Source of the DNA: an uncultured Collinsella sp. | Lineage (GTDB): Bacteria > Actinomycetota > Coriobacteriia > Coriobacteriales > Coriobacteriaceae | Direction: 5' to 3' | DNA: 48,797 nucleotides | NCBI GenBank assembly: GCA_900549555.1 | Contig: UROO01000003.1 | Span: 1-48,797 of the forward strand | Shown: positions 7,127 through 15,245 of the stretch, in pieces | Layout of the letters: each line of letters begins with the position of its first letter | How positions within the stretch are numbered: position 1 is the stretch's first letter | The notes under the pieces: generated by a model | What the model was told of the DNA's origin: nothing | The model's input: the letters and a program-made list of their open reading frames with translations, nothing else | Databases searched by the model: none | Program-made: the position numbers and the translations under genes

Positions 7127-7840
7127 CTAATAGTTGTAGGTATATCCGCCGGCGTCGCCGCGGGTAAAAGACTTGGCATGCTCGATTGCCTGCCCACTCG
7201 AGTCATAGGTCAGGCCTTCCAGCACGAGCGCCAGATCGCCCGGCTCGAGATTGAGCAAGCTCGCATCGCGTGCGCCCAACGCCTCGATATCGAGTTTCTC
7301 TACCGACTGATCTGGCTTGCGTCCCAACATATCGTAGGTCTCGAACAGGCTGAAGACCGAAATGTCCACGCCTTCGATGCCCGGAAACAGCAGGCACGGA
7401 ATCAGTGTCATCTCGATCGATACGGGCTCACCATCGATGCAGTTGAGGCGGCGCACCGAGTAAAGCAGATCGTCCTCGGCGATGCCAAACAAGTCAGCAT
7501 AATACGGGCCGGCGTAGCGTTTGGAGCGCGCCAGGATGCGCACCGACGGCGTCGCGCCCGATGCCAGAACCGACTGACGGAAGCCGCCCTTGCGTTCGTG
7601 CTCGTCAAACCACTTGTGCCCCACAAAGGCGCCTTTGCCCTGCACGCGACGAATCTGGCCACTTTTGACCAGCTCGTCCATGGCGCTTCGGATTGTCAGG
7701 CGAGTCGTGCCAAACTCCTCGGCCAGCTCGTTTTCGGACGGAATCATCGAGCCCGTCGGGTAGTCGCCGCGCTCGATTCGCTCCGCAATGCAGCGGCGAA
7801 TTTGTTTGTAAACCGGCAAGTCTTCTACTGCATCAGCCAT
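7127..7840 (-). CDS. GntR/HutC-type regulator with UTRA domain (first)
   Basis: A 237-residue transcription factor. The winged helix-turn-helix covers residues ~8-70 (YKQIRRCIAERIERGDYPTGSMIPSENELAEEF and TTRLTIRSAMDELVKSG); the remainder is a UTRA ligand-binding domain, with RRLNCIDGEPVSIEMTLIP and a C-terminal GLTYDSSGQAIEHAKSFTRGD as landmarks. Family members usually repress sugar uptake operons until a sugar phosphate binds. The gene overlaps the end of the second GntR gene by 16 bases, so the two are made together. Likely target: the paired ATACCAAT boxes at the three promoters downstream; this is inference from position. Confidence 0.88.
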   Translation of the reverse strand: MADAVEDLPVYKQIRRCIAERIERGDYPTGSMIPSENELAEEFGTTRLTIRSAMDELVKSGQIRRVQGKGAFVGHKWFDEHERKGGFRQSVLASGATPSVRILARSKRYAGPYYADLFGIAEDDLLYSVRRLNCIDGEPVSIEMTLIPCLLFPGIEGVDISVFSLFETYDMLGRKPDQSVEKLDIEALGARDASLLNLEPGDLALVLEGLTYDSSGQAIEHAKSFTRGDAGGYTYNY

Positions 7841-8592
7841 TCGACACCCACCTTCGTCGCAACGCCGTCTGCCTCGCCGTTATCGGCAAAACGATACTTG
7901 GTCGGCAGAATCACGGACTTGCAATACTCGACAAAGCCATCGTTCTCGTCGCGCTCGTGCGAAGCCTTGTAAAACACCGGCGTGCCCTCCTGGGCATCCA
8001 GCAACTTGGCCTCGTCGGCGTTCAGACGGCTGATAGAAATATGCTCCTTGCCGTGCGTCACATGGACATTCCCCTCTTTGAGTAAAACGTCGTAGAGGCT
8101 CTCATGCTCAAAATCATGATCGGGAAGCGAGGGGCACAAAGACAGATTGACGTAGGCCGTTTCGATCGATGCCGGGGAACCGTTGACCACACGCACGCGC
8201 CGAATGCAGAAGAGTGGCATGCCCAGGTCAATCTGGGCTTTTTGGGCAAAATCGATATCGGCATACACGACCTTGGACCAAACCAGGCGTGCGGTCGACT
8301 TTGAGCCAACCCTCTCCACCGCCTGCGTATAGTTCCATGTTTCCTGAAAGATGTTCAACGGCTTGGGAGGACACACATAGGTACCCGAACCGCGGCGGCT
8401 TTCCAAAGTTCCGCACGAAATAAGACGCGTGATCGCAGCACGCAACGCCGTGCGCGACACGCCCAGCTCTTCACAGAGCACACGCTCGGCGGGCAGCCGG
8501 TCGCCACCCTGCAGGTCATAATGTTTGATATACCAAAGAATGTCCTCAAAGGCGCGATCTTTGGGCGGAATCGCATATGGTTCACTCGACAT
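7825..8592 (-). CDS. GntR/HutC-type regulator with UTRA domain (second)
   Basis: A 255-residue regulator distinct from its neighbour. The DNA-binding domain includes AFEDILWYIKHYDLQGGDRLPAERVLCEELGVSRTALRAAITRLIS; the UTRA domain includes RVRVVNGSPASIETAYVNL. The ATG at 8592 is chosen because GAGGAG lies 8 bases upstream; a TTG six bases earlier would be too close. It is preceded by a small unknown gene (35-bp gap) and overlaps the next regulator. Two different UTRA regulators in tandem next to three similar promoters suggest either two ligands or cooperative control. Confidence 0.88.
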   Translation of the reverse strand: MSSEPYAIPPKDRAFEDILWYIKHYDLQGGDRLPAERVLCEELGVSRTALRAAITRLISCGTLESRRGSGTYVCPPKPLNIFQETWNYTQAVERVGSKSTARLVWSKVVYADIDFAQKAQIDLGMPLFCIRRVRVVNGSPASIETAYVNLSLCPSLPDHDFEHESLYDVLLKEGNVHVTHGKEHISISRLNADEAKLLDAQEGTPVFYKASHERDENDGFVEYCKSVILPTKYRFADNGEADGVATKVGVEWLMQ

Positions 8593-8627
8593 GGGCAAGG
8601 CTCCTCAACCGCTTGATGCTGCGGGCA

Positions 8628-9119
8628 TCATTGCTCCGGACGCCCCATGGCGTCGAAGGCTTCTTTGATCTGCTCCGCAACGTTCCGATACGATCGATAT
8701 AGGCCGGAGTCTCGCTTGACTTCGCCCGCGGTCACCGGAATCTCAAGCTTCGAAATCTCATCCTCGCCGGTTTGCACGGCAACGATGACACCCATACCAA
8801 GGCACATATTACGCTTGGCAGCGTTGTTTTTGGTAGCCTGAGCTGGATTAATCAGAATCTGCTGAGCTAGTTCGCGCTTGCTAACCTCCGGCACATCCTC
8901 AGGATTTCCGGTCTCGACAATCTCGCACTGCAACACGTCCGCATAGTCAAAAATCCTCGGGGTCGCTCCGCGCTGATGCACGGCCCACTTGCGTCGCGTG
9001 GCATCCTGGTAGATAGCCGGCAAAAGTGTAAACCGCGGTGGGTCCAAAATCGTATCCGTGATGGTAAACACATCGGGATCAAAGGCATCCTGCGGGTTTT
9101 TTTTCTTGAACAGCCCCAT
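8628..9119 (-). CDS. Small cytoplasmic protein of unknown function
   Basis: A 163-residue protein beginning MGLFKKKNPQDAF. No signal peptide or membrane segment is visible. The middle and end (FDYADVLQCEIVETG, LEIPVTAGEVKRDSGLYRSYRNVAEQIKEAFDAM) recall the C-terminal region of DUF4428-type proteins, but the zinc-ribbon that normally precedes it is absent; this is a weak resemblance. The ATG at 9119 follows GGGAGG. It is probably the first gene of the operon that continues into the two GntR regulators. I cannot assign a function. Confidence 0.7.
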   Translation of the reverse strand: MGLFKKKNPQDAFDPDVFTITDTILDPPRFTLLPAIYQDATRRKWAVHQRGATPRIFDYADVLQCEIVETGNPEDVPEVSKRELAQQILINPAQATKNNAAKRNMCLGMGVIVAVQTGEDEISKLEIPVTAGEVKRDSGLYRSYRNVAEQIKEAFDAMGRPEQ

Positions 9120-9240
9120 ATCAGCCTCCCGTACTAGTATTAAACAACTCAAGCTGAATATAGCACCAATTTCAAGCCGCCGCTTTACCGCATCGGTGCG
9201 TGGTGTCTATGGCTCGCCCAGCGGAAAAGTTCACGGACGA

Positions 9241-9313
9241 GGGCGGGGCCGGGGTGCTTGGTTTTGGAAGTGGGCTTCGCGAACTTCCAAAACCAAGCAC
9301 CCCGTCCCCGCCC
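9241..9313. repeat. Giant hairpin A
   Basis: Arms 9241-9271 and 9283-9313 are complementary over 31 bp with one mismatch; the 11-base centre is GGGCTTCGCGA. The innermost 21 bases, 9267-9287, recur inverted in hairpin B (9458-9478), although the outer arms are unrelated. It lies in the 418-bp gene-free stretch 9120-9537, upstream of the small unknown gene. Confidence 0.9.
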
Positions 9314-9425
9314 CGGCCATGTAATCTTGGCTGACCATAGTTAGATGCACGGCTTCTAAGGCAGCGTAAGCAAGGTCCCCATTACATAAAAAAGAATCAG
9401 CCCCTGCATATCGAAACGGTCGAGA

Positions 9426-9510
9426 GGGCCGCCTCCGGGCTAGTGCCCTTCCTCGGAGAAGTTCGCGAAGCCCACTTCTCCGAGGAAGGGCACTAGCCCG
9501 GAGGCGGCCC
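9426..9510. repeat. Giant hairpin B, downstream of xfp
   Basis: Arms 9426-9462 and 9474-9510 are perfectly complementary over 37 bp around the 11-base centre TCGCGAAGCCC, the reverse complement of the centre of hairpin A. It begins 28 bases past the xfp stop codon and may end or protect that transcript. No T-run follows on the minus strand. Confidence 0.92.
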
Positions 9511-9537
9511 CAGCGCGAGACCGTCCCGGATGCCTAC

Positions 9538-12066
9538 CTACTCGTTGTCGCCGGCGGTTAGCTGCGTTGCGGAGAGTGCGCCGTCGGCAGCAGTTGCAGC
9601 TGCGGCGTCGGGCCAGACCCAGTCGGTAAAGGCCGGGTGATCGAAGCCCTCGTCGCACGCGAACTCAAAGGCCTCGGTGCGGAAAGCCTCCCACTCATCA
9701 ATCTGCTCGGCAAACTTATCGGCGTCGACCATGCGCAGCACGTCGGCGGCCAGGGCCCAGCGGTCCATGTTGTTCAGGCGCAGCATGTCGAACGGCGTGG
9801 TCGTGGAGCCCTTCTCCTCGTAGCCGTGGACGCGGAAGGCATCGTGGCCGGGGCGGTTCCAGATCAGACGGCGGATCGTGCCGGCGTAGGCGTGGAATGC
9901 GAAGAGCACGGGCTTCTCGCCGCGGCCAAACAGCTCGGCCCAGCGCTCATCGCTGATGGCTTGGTCGTTCTCGCAGACGTTCTGAATCTTGAGCAGGTCG
10001 ACCACGTTAACAAACCACACCTTAATGCCCAGCTCGCGCAGCATGTCGGTTGCAGCCAAAGCCTCGAGCGTCGGTACGTCACCACAGGTGGCGACCACGA
10101 CGTCGGCCTCGGCGAGCGAGTCGGCAGTCGATGCCCACTCCCAAGTCGCGACGCCCTCGGCGAGCTCGGACTTGGCCTCGTCGACCGTCTGGAAAGTGGG
10201 GGCGGGCTGCTTGCCACAGAAGATGGCGTTGACGCAGTCGGTGGACTGGTAGACGCGCTCGGCAACGGCAAGGGCCATGTTGGCGTCGGCCGGATAGTAG
10301 GCATTCACGATATGCGTGTCGTTGGCCTTGTTGAGCAGCAGGTCGATAAAGCCGGGGTCCTGGTGCGAGAAGCCGTTGTGGTCCTGACGCCAGACATGGC
10401 TCGACAGCAAAATGTTGAGACCGCTAATGGGAGCACGCCACGGAATCTCGCGCTTGGTGGCCTCGAGCCACTTGCAGTGCTGGTTGACCATGGAATCGAC
10501 CACGTGGACAAAGCTCTCGTAGGAGCTCCACACACCCGAGCGACCGGTAAGCACGTAGGCCTCGAGGAAGCCCTCGCACTGGTGCTCGGACAGCTGCTCG
10601 ACAACCTTACCGGAACCGGCCAGCAGCTCGTCGTTGGCATCGTCCTCGTAGAAGCCGGCATCCCACTGCTTCTTGGTCACCTTGTAGGCAGCCTGCAGGC
10701 GGTTGGATGCGGTCTCGTCGGGACCGAAGATGCGGAAATCGTCCATGTTCTTGGCCAGAACGTCGGCAGTGTACTCGCCAAAGACGCGGGCGGCCTCGGT
10801 GGACCCCCAGCCGTGGCCCTTGCTTGCGACGGGGATCTCGTGGGCATGAATATCGGGGAGTTCAAGCTCGCGGCGCACCTTGCCGCCGTTTGCATTGGGG
10901 TTGGCGCCGATGCGCAGCTCGCCGGTCGGCATAAAGGCCGTCACCTCGGGACGCACCTGGCCCTCAGGCGTAAAGAGCTCCTCGGGCTTGTAGGAGCGCA
11001 GCCACTCGCGCAGCACACGGAAGTGCTCGTGGGTGTCCTTGGCACTCGCCAGCGGCACCTGATGGGCGCGCCAGGAGTCCTCGGTCTTCTTGCCATCAAT
11101 CTGCTTGGGGCAGGTCCAACCCTTGGGCGTACGGAACACGATCATGGGGTAGGCCGGACGGACCACGGTCTCGCCCGCCGCGGCCTGGGCCATAGCGGTG
11201 GCCTTGATGTCGCAGATCTCATCGAAGACCTGCTCAAACAGCGCGGCAAAACGCGCGTGAATGCTTGCGTGGCTCTCGTCGTCAAAGCCCGCGACAAAGA
11301 AGTGCGGCTTATAGCCCATGCCCTCAAAGAACTTGGTGAGCTCTTCGTCGGACACGCGGGCGAGGATGGTGGGGTTGGCAATCTTATAGCCGTTGAGGTG
11401 CAGGATCGGCAGGACGATACCATCGGTTGCCGGGTTCACGAGCTTGTTGGACTGCCAGGAAGTCGCAAGCGGACCGGTCTCGGACTCGCCGTCGCCCACC
11501 ACAGCCACGGCCAGCAGGCTCGGGTTGTCCATGACGGCGCCGTAGGCGTGGCTGAGCGTGTAGCCGAGCTCGCCGCCCTCGTGGATGGAGCCGGGCGTCT
11601 CGGGCGCAAAGTGGCTCGGGATGCCGCCGGGATAAGAGAACTGGCGGAAGAACTTCTGCAGGCCAGCCTCGTCATTGGTGATGTCGGGGCGAATCTCGCG
11701 GTAGGTACCATCGAGCAGCGACTGGGCGGTACCGGCGGGGCCACCGTGACCCGGGCCCATCAAGAAAATGGCGTTCTGGTTGTGATCGGCGATGAGGCGG
11801 TTGACATGACCGAACAGGAAGTTGATGCCGGGCGTGGTGCCCCAGTGACCGACCAGGCGGTGCTTAACGTCCGGACGACCAAAGTCGCGCACCTCACCGG
11901 TTTTCTCATCAACAAAGTCGGTGCGCATCAGCGGGTTAGAGCGAAGGTAGATCTGACCGACGGACAGATAGTTCGATGCGCGCCAATACAGATCGACGCC
12001 CTCGAGCTCGGAAGCCGGCACCTCGTGTCCCAGCTTTTGCCACGGCGTCCCCAGTGTTTTAGCCAT
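9538..12066 (-). CDS. xfp: Xylulose-5-phosphate/fructose-6-phosphate phosphoketolase
   Basis: An 842-residue thiamine-diphosphate enzyme that cleaves xylulose-5-P (and often fructose-6-P) with phosphate to acetyl phosphate plus glyceraldehyde-3-P (or erythrose-4-P). Landmarks are the phosphoketolase N-terminal region (GHWGTTPGINFLFGHVNRLI, MGPGHGGPA, HEGGELGYTLSHAYGA), the ThDP motif VVGDGESETG, the conserved RTPKGWTCP segment and the C-terminal stretch TTPFDMLRLNNMDR. It is slightly longer than the usual ~800-825 residues because of a short Ala-rich tail. The ATG at 12066 follows GAAGGGA. The gene stands alone behind a promoter with two LacI-type operators, downstream of a lacI-family gene, and is probably repressed by its product. 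Confidence 0.96.
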   Translation of the reverse strand: MAKTLGTPWQKLGHEVPASELEGVDLYWRASNYLSVGQIYLRSNPLMRTDFVDEKTGEVRDFGRPDVKHRLVGHWGTTPGINFLFGHVNRLIADHNQNAIFLMGPGHGGPAGTAQSLLDGTYREIRPDITNDEAGLQKFFRQFSYPGGIPSHFAPETPGSIHEGGELGYTLSHAYGAVMDNPSLLAVAVVGDGESETGPLATSWQSNKLVNPATDGIVLPILHLNGYKIANPTILARVSDEELTKFFEGMGYKPHFFVAGFDDESHASIHARFAALFEQVFDEICDIKATAMAQAAAGETVVRPAYPMIVFRTPKGWTCPKQIDGKKTEDSWRAHQVPLASAKDTHEHFRVLREWLRSYKPEELFTPEGQVRPEVTAFMPTGELRIGANPNANGGKVRRELELPDIHAHEIPVASKGHGWGSTEAARVFGEYTADVLAKNMDDFRIFGPDETASNRLQAAYKVTKKQWDAGFYEDDANDELLAGSGKVVEQLSEHQCEGFLEAYVLTGRSGVWSSYESFVHVVDSMVNQHCKWLEATKREIPWRAPISGLNILLSSHVWRQDHNGFSHQDPGFIDLLLNKANDTHIVNAYYPADANMALAVAERVYQSTDCVNAIFCGKQPAPTFQTVDEAKSELAEGVATWEWASTADSLAEADVVVATCGDVPTLEALAATDMLRELGIKVWFVNVVDLLKIQNVCENDQAISDERWAELFGRGEKPVLFAFHAYAGTIRRLIWNRPGHDAFRVHGYEEKGSTTTPFDMLRLNNMDRWALAADVLRMVDADKFAEQIDEWEAFRTEAFEFACDEGFDHPAFTDWVWPDAAAATAADGALSATQLTAGDNE

Positions 12067-12124
12067 TGTTTATGTCCCTTCGCTGTGCGGTCACCCTCCG
12101 ATACGGCAACCATTCGTTGGGACT

Positions 12125-12168
12125 AGTATATTTGCTAAAACGTTTTATCATGGTGAAAAAACGTTTTA
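12125..12168 (-). promoter_or_regulatory. xfp promoter with two LacI-type operators
   Basis: Perfect palindrome TAAAACGTTTTA at 12136-12147 and a second site AAAACGTTTT at 12158-12167. Their central CpGs are 21 bp apart, two helical turns. A -10-like TATACT (minus strand, 12125-12130) lies just downstream of the first site. The central CG with A/T flanks is typical of LacI-family operators. Confidence 0.75.
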
Positions 12169-12270
12169 TCATCCTTATCAATCGCATCGATCAACAAAAC
12201 GCGACATTCACCTGCGGCATTGCCTGTCACAGGTGCTCCACATTCAGTCTCTGCAAATTGATAAACGTGT

Positions 12271-13299
12271 TTAGTTGTGTTTAGTAAGCTCGAGCACGCT
12301 GCCCTTAACGATAAGCGCCGGCTCCAGAACGACCTCTTCGGCACGCCTACCGCCCCTACCGGCAAGACGCTTGGACATGCAGCCAAAAGCATGCTCCGCA
12401 AGGACACCAGGATCCTGCTCAATCGCAGTCAGTGCCGGTTCAAAGAGAACGTCGGCCGCCGAGTTGTCATAGCTTACGACCGAGATATCGCCCGGGATGC
12501 TCTTACCCATCTCGTGCAAGCGCTTGAGCAGACCGAGGGCAATGTTATCCGAGCTTGCGAACACGGCGGTGGCGTCAGTTGCGAGCACCGCCTCCGACGC
12601 CTCGTATGCGCTCGGAATGTAGTACTCGCTCTCAAACTCCAAACGTGCGTCGATCGGCAGGCCAACCTCGCGCAGCGCACGCTCGTAGCCGGCAAGACGT
12701 TTACGACCCGTATTGGAACGGCGAGCATTAACCAAGCAGGCAATGCGACGGTGACCCTGCTCGATCAGATAGCGGGTAGCCATGTAGCCACCCATCTCGT
12801 GGTCGAACATCACCTTGTCGCACTCGAGCCCCTCAATGGCACGGTCGACCATTACCGCCGGAATGGGCAGATGGCTGACTTCTTCGCGCAGGGCGCGGTC
12901 GTCGGAGAACTCGTCACCCACTACCAGAAAGACGCCGTCGACGCCGCGCGTCACCAGCTGGCGCAGCAGCTCAAGATCGTCGTCGGCACTTCCACCCGAG
13001 CTGGTAATAAAGAGCGCATAGCCATCCTCGCGGCAGCGCTTTTCCAAGCTGCCGGCGAGCGAGGCAAAAAAGCGGCTCTCGATATTGGGAACGATAAGGC
13101 CCAGCGTGCGTGACTCGCGCATGACCAGGCTGCGCGCGATCTGGTTAGGGACATAGTGGTTGCGCGCCGCGACCTCCTTGATGAGCTTGCGGTTTTCTTC
13201 CGAGATGCGGCAGGGCCGATTATTGAGAACAAGCGAGACCGACGAGGGGGAAAGCCCCACCTCCTGGGCAATCTGCTTGAGAGTAACTTTATTGCCCAT
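12271..13299 (-). CDS. LacI-family transcriptional regulator
   Basis: A 342-residue repressor. The N-terminal helix-turn-helix and hinge are VTLKQIAQEVGLSPSSVSLVLNN and ARNHYVPNQIARSLVMRESRTLGLI; the rest is a periplasmic-binding-protein-like effector domain (FVFDHEMGG-type loop, FASSDNIALGLLKRLHEMG, VSYDNSAADVLFEPALTAIEQD). It starts at the ATG at 13299, preceded by GAAGGAG. The coding frame stays open further upstream, but that part lies antisense to murB and is not expected to be translated. It lies 204 bp upstream of xfp on the same strand; paired palindromes in that gap make xfp the likely target. Confidence 0.92.
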   Translation of the reverse strand: MGNKVTLKQIAQEVGLSPSSVSLVLNNRPCRISEENRKLIKEVAARNHYVPNQIARSLVMRESRTLGLIVPNIESRFFASLAGSLEKRCREDGYALFITSSGGSADDDLELLRQLVTRGVDGVFLVVGDEFSDDRALREEVSHLPIPAVMVDRAIEGLECDKVMFDHEMGGYMATRYLIEQGHRRIACLVNARRSNTGRKRLAGYERALREVGLPIDARLEFESEYYIPSAYEASEAVLATDATAVFASSDNIALGLLKRLHEMGKSIPGDISVVSYDNSAADVLFEPALTAIEQDPGVLAEHAFGCMSKRLAGRGGRRAEEVVLEPALIVKGSVLELTKHN

Positions 13300-13381
13300 C
13301 TCGCTCCTTCCGAGTATTCGCGCAATCCCTTGAAAGTATAGCGACCGTCCCTCTACCTCGATGATAAACACTTTACCAATC

Positions 13382-13392
13382 CGGTAGACGGC
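13382..13392 (-). promoter_or_regulatory. CGGT-type motif upstream of the lacI-family gene
   Basis: CGGTAGACGGC, one base off the CGGTnnACGGT motif seen upstream of four other catabolic promoters, 83 bp from the start codon. A -10-like TATACT lies between motif and gene on the minus strand. Confidence 0.4.
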
Positions 13393-13482
13393 TGTTTTAT
13401 CGCCGCCAGCGCACCAAATCCGTCCGGGTGGGGTATATTGCAATCGATTGATGACAACGACCACCAAAAGGCGGATATTCGT

Positions 13483-14445
13483 ATGCACGAGAACGACTTT
13501 TTTAACGAGGACCTGCTGTGCGCGCTTGCTGGCGTTGCCGGCGAGGACAACGTGCTGATGAGCGAGCCCATGCGCGAGCACACCACGTTTAAAATCGGCG
13601 GCCCGGCCGACGTCTTTGTCACGCCCGATACCGAGCAGGGCCTCGTCGCCACGCTCGATACCTGCTATCGCTGCGATCTGCCCCTCACCATCGTGGGCAA
13701 CGGCTCCGACTTGCTCGTCGGTGACAAGGGCATCCGCGGCATCGTCGTGGCACTGGGCGAGGACCTCTCCGACATTACGGTCAACGGCACGCACGTTACG
13801 GCAGCAGCCGGCGCCCTGCTTTCCGATGTCGCCGCGGCGGCAGCCGAGGCCGGTCTCACCGGCATGGAGCCCATCTCGGGCATCCCCGGATCGGTCGGCG
13901 GCGCCTGCTATATGAACGCCGGCGCCTATGGCGCCTGCATGGCCGATGTGCTGGAGTCCGTGCGCGTCTACAAGCCCGCCCGCATGCTCGACGACGGCAC
14001 CCGCGGCAGCGGCAACATCATCGAGTTCGATGTCGACGAGCTTAACCTGGGCTATCGCAAGAGCCGCATCGCTGACGACGGCTTTATCGTGCTTTCGGCC
14101 ACCTTCAATCTCGCCCCGGGCAACGCCGCGATGATCAAGGCCGACATGGACGACTACCGCCAGCGCCGCGAGGACAAGCAGCCGCTCGACATGCCGAGCG
14201 CCGGCTCCACCTTCAAGCGCCCCGAGGGCTACTTTGCCGGCAAGCTCATCATGGATGCCGGCCTGCGCGGCCATGCTGTCGGCGGCGCGCAGGTGAGCGA
14301 AAAACACTGCGGCTTTATCGTCAACGCCGACCACGCCACCGCCGCCGACGTCGACGAACTCATCCGCCACATCCAGGCAACCGTCAAGGACCAATTCGGA
14401 GTAGACCTACAACCCGAAGTCCACCGAGTAGGCGAATTTTTATAG
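13483..14445 (+). CDS. murB: UDP-N-acetylenolpyruvoylglucosamine reductase
   Basis: A 320-residue FAD enzyme that reduces UDP-GlcNAc-enolpyruvate to UDP-MurNAc in peptidoglycan synthesis. FAD-binding motifs are HTTFKIGGPADVF, GNGSDLLVGDKGIRG and EPISGIPGSVGGACYMNAGAYG; the catalytic serine lies in PSAGSTFKRP, and GYFAGKLIMDAGLRGHAVGGAQVSEKHCGFIVN completes the active site. The ATG at 13483 follows AAGGCGG; an in-frame TTG upstream lacks a ribosome site. The last nine codons (EVHRVGEFL) are encoded again at 15106-15135, with different third bases after the shared 25 bp, marking an insertion at the gene's 3' end. Confidence 0.96.
   Translation: MHENDFFNEDLLCALAGVAGEDNVLMSEPMREHTTFKIGGPADVFVTPDTEQGLVATLDTCYRCDLPLTIVGNGSDLLVGDKGIRGIVVALGEDLSDITVNGTHVTAAAGALLSDVAAAAAEAGLTGMEPISGIPGSVGGACYMNAGAYGACMADVLESVRVYKPARMLDDGTRGSGNIIEFDVDELNLGYRKSRIADDGFIVLSATFNLAPGNAAMIKADMDDYRQRREDKQPLDMPSAGSTFKRPEGYFAGKLIMDAGLRGHAVGGAQVSEKHCGFIVNADHATAADVDELIRHIQATVKDQFGVDLQPEVHRVGEFL
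14414..14438 (+). repeat. 25-bp direct repeat, left copy (inside murB)
   Basis: Identical to 15103-15127. It covers most of the final murB codons up to the first two bases of the Phe codon. With the right copy it brackets the inserted segment 14439-15127, as expected for an attachment-site duplication. Confidence 0.85.
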
Positions 14446-14474
14446 CCCGCTCGCCGCGGTCCACTTTAATTAAT

Positions 14475-14508
14475 AACGGGACAAGTGATGTAGCTCACTT
14501 GTCCCGTT
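14475..14508. terminator. Bidirectional terminator between murB and the inserted gene
   Basis: A perfect 14-bp stem, AACGGGACAAGTGA with TCACTTGTCCCGTT, is followed by T-rich sequence on the plus strand (14507-14510). It serves murB on the plus strand and ends just before the stop of the convergent inserted gene. Confidence 0.85.
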
Positions 14509-14513
14509 TTCAT

Positions 14514-15064
14514 TTATTTGCGAAGAACATCGGCCATCCGCAGGATTGAAATCATCGACCGATAAGTGAGTTCCACCTTTTCGCCCGCAAGCAGTCGTTT
14601 CGAGCCAATCTCATCTAGCCCCACAAGGCGAGAAAACAGCAAGCTACTCATCGTGCCCTCGTCAATTGATTCCTTTATGGTCTTCAAAACGTCCGTATCA
14701 TGAAGCGACGCCGAGCTGTAGGGGGCAACACGAGCGGAACTCTCAATTAACGACGAGACAAAAGGATGGAGATGCTTTGGACATAGTCCATCAAACACCA
14801 CATCCCCATTGTCATCCGAGCCGACTAGTCGCCAACTATAATGATCGACCCAGTCGTCTCCGTCATATATGGTGTCCATGAGCAACTTCCCGTCTAGAGA
14901 GAAACCTGTTTGAACATCGGGGTGCAAGACCGCAATCCATATAGGACCCGCAGCAGCTCCAACCCAACGCACCACACGACAATTGTATATTGCGGCTATT
15001 TTAGATCTACATGATCAGTTCGAGTTCGCAACAAGGCGATTATTGCAGCTAGGTTATATTTCAT
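14514..15064 (-). pseudogene. Unknown small gene with an apparent frameshift
   Basis: From an ATG at 15064 (after AAGGTGG) a frame reads MKYNLAAIIALLRTRTDHV-DLK and stops at TAG near 15000. A second frame, open from about 15014 without a good start codon, continues as IAAIYNCRVVRWVGAAAG to a stop at 14514. Re-reading one A in the run AAAA joins the two into a protein of about 180 residues. Either one A was lost (mutation or sequencing error) or a -1 ribosomal frameshift occurs. The product resembles nothing I recognise. It is A+T-richer than its neighbours and lies in the murB-end insertion, so it was probably acquired. Confidence 0.55.
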
Positions 15065-15102
15065 TTTCCACCTTGGTGAGCCGTCGGCTCCAAATTCCAA
15101 AA

Positions 15103-15127
15103 CCGAAGTCCACCGAGTAGGCGAATT
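15103..15127 (+). repeat. 25-bp direct repeat, right copy
   Basis: Identical to 14414-14438. Followed by CCTTTAA, which completes the murB reading frame of the pre-insertion gene. Confidence 0.85.
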
Positions 15128-15139
15128 CCTTTAACAAAG

Positions 15140-15159
15140 AAGGCCCCGAAAGGGGCCTT
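15140..15159 (+). terminator. Probable original murB terminator
   Basis: Stem AAGGCCCC/GGGGCCTT with a GAAA tetraloop, 5 bases after the second murB-type stop codon; weak T-tract (ATCTTTAT) a little downstream. It would have served murB before the insertion. Confidence 0.55.
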
Positions 15160-15245
15160 CGCCATCTTTATATCAGACAACCAGTCCGGTGTATCGCGCC
15201 CCGAACCCGAGAGGGCCGCGTGCCCGCCCGCAATATATTTGATTG

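Larger units (their letters stand above)
14439..15127. mobile_element. Small insertion at the murB 3' end
   Basis: This 689-bp segment lies between two 25-bp direct repeats, one copy counted in it. The right repeat continues as GAATTCCTTTAA, which encodes the same murB C-terminus (EFL, stop) as the left copy's GAATTTTTATAG, so the insertion supplied its own replacement gene end. The interior is A+T-richer than its surroundings and carries one small gene (14514-15064) and a terminator. No integrase is present, so it would be a remnant, or an element moved by a recombinase encoded elsewhere. Confidence 0.65.

Noticed and set aside
9637..12126. 829-codon open frame opposite xfp
   Set aside because: Same G+C effect; the minus-strand product is a canonical phosphoketolase and the opposite product is repetitive Val/Leu/Gly-rich sequence.
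13300..14394. Apparent 365-residue N-terminal extension of the LacI protein
   Set aside because: It lies antisense to murB; the true ATG at 13299 has a ribosome site and the helix-turn-helix starts right after it.
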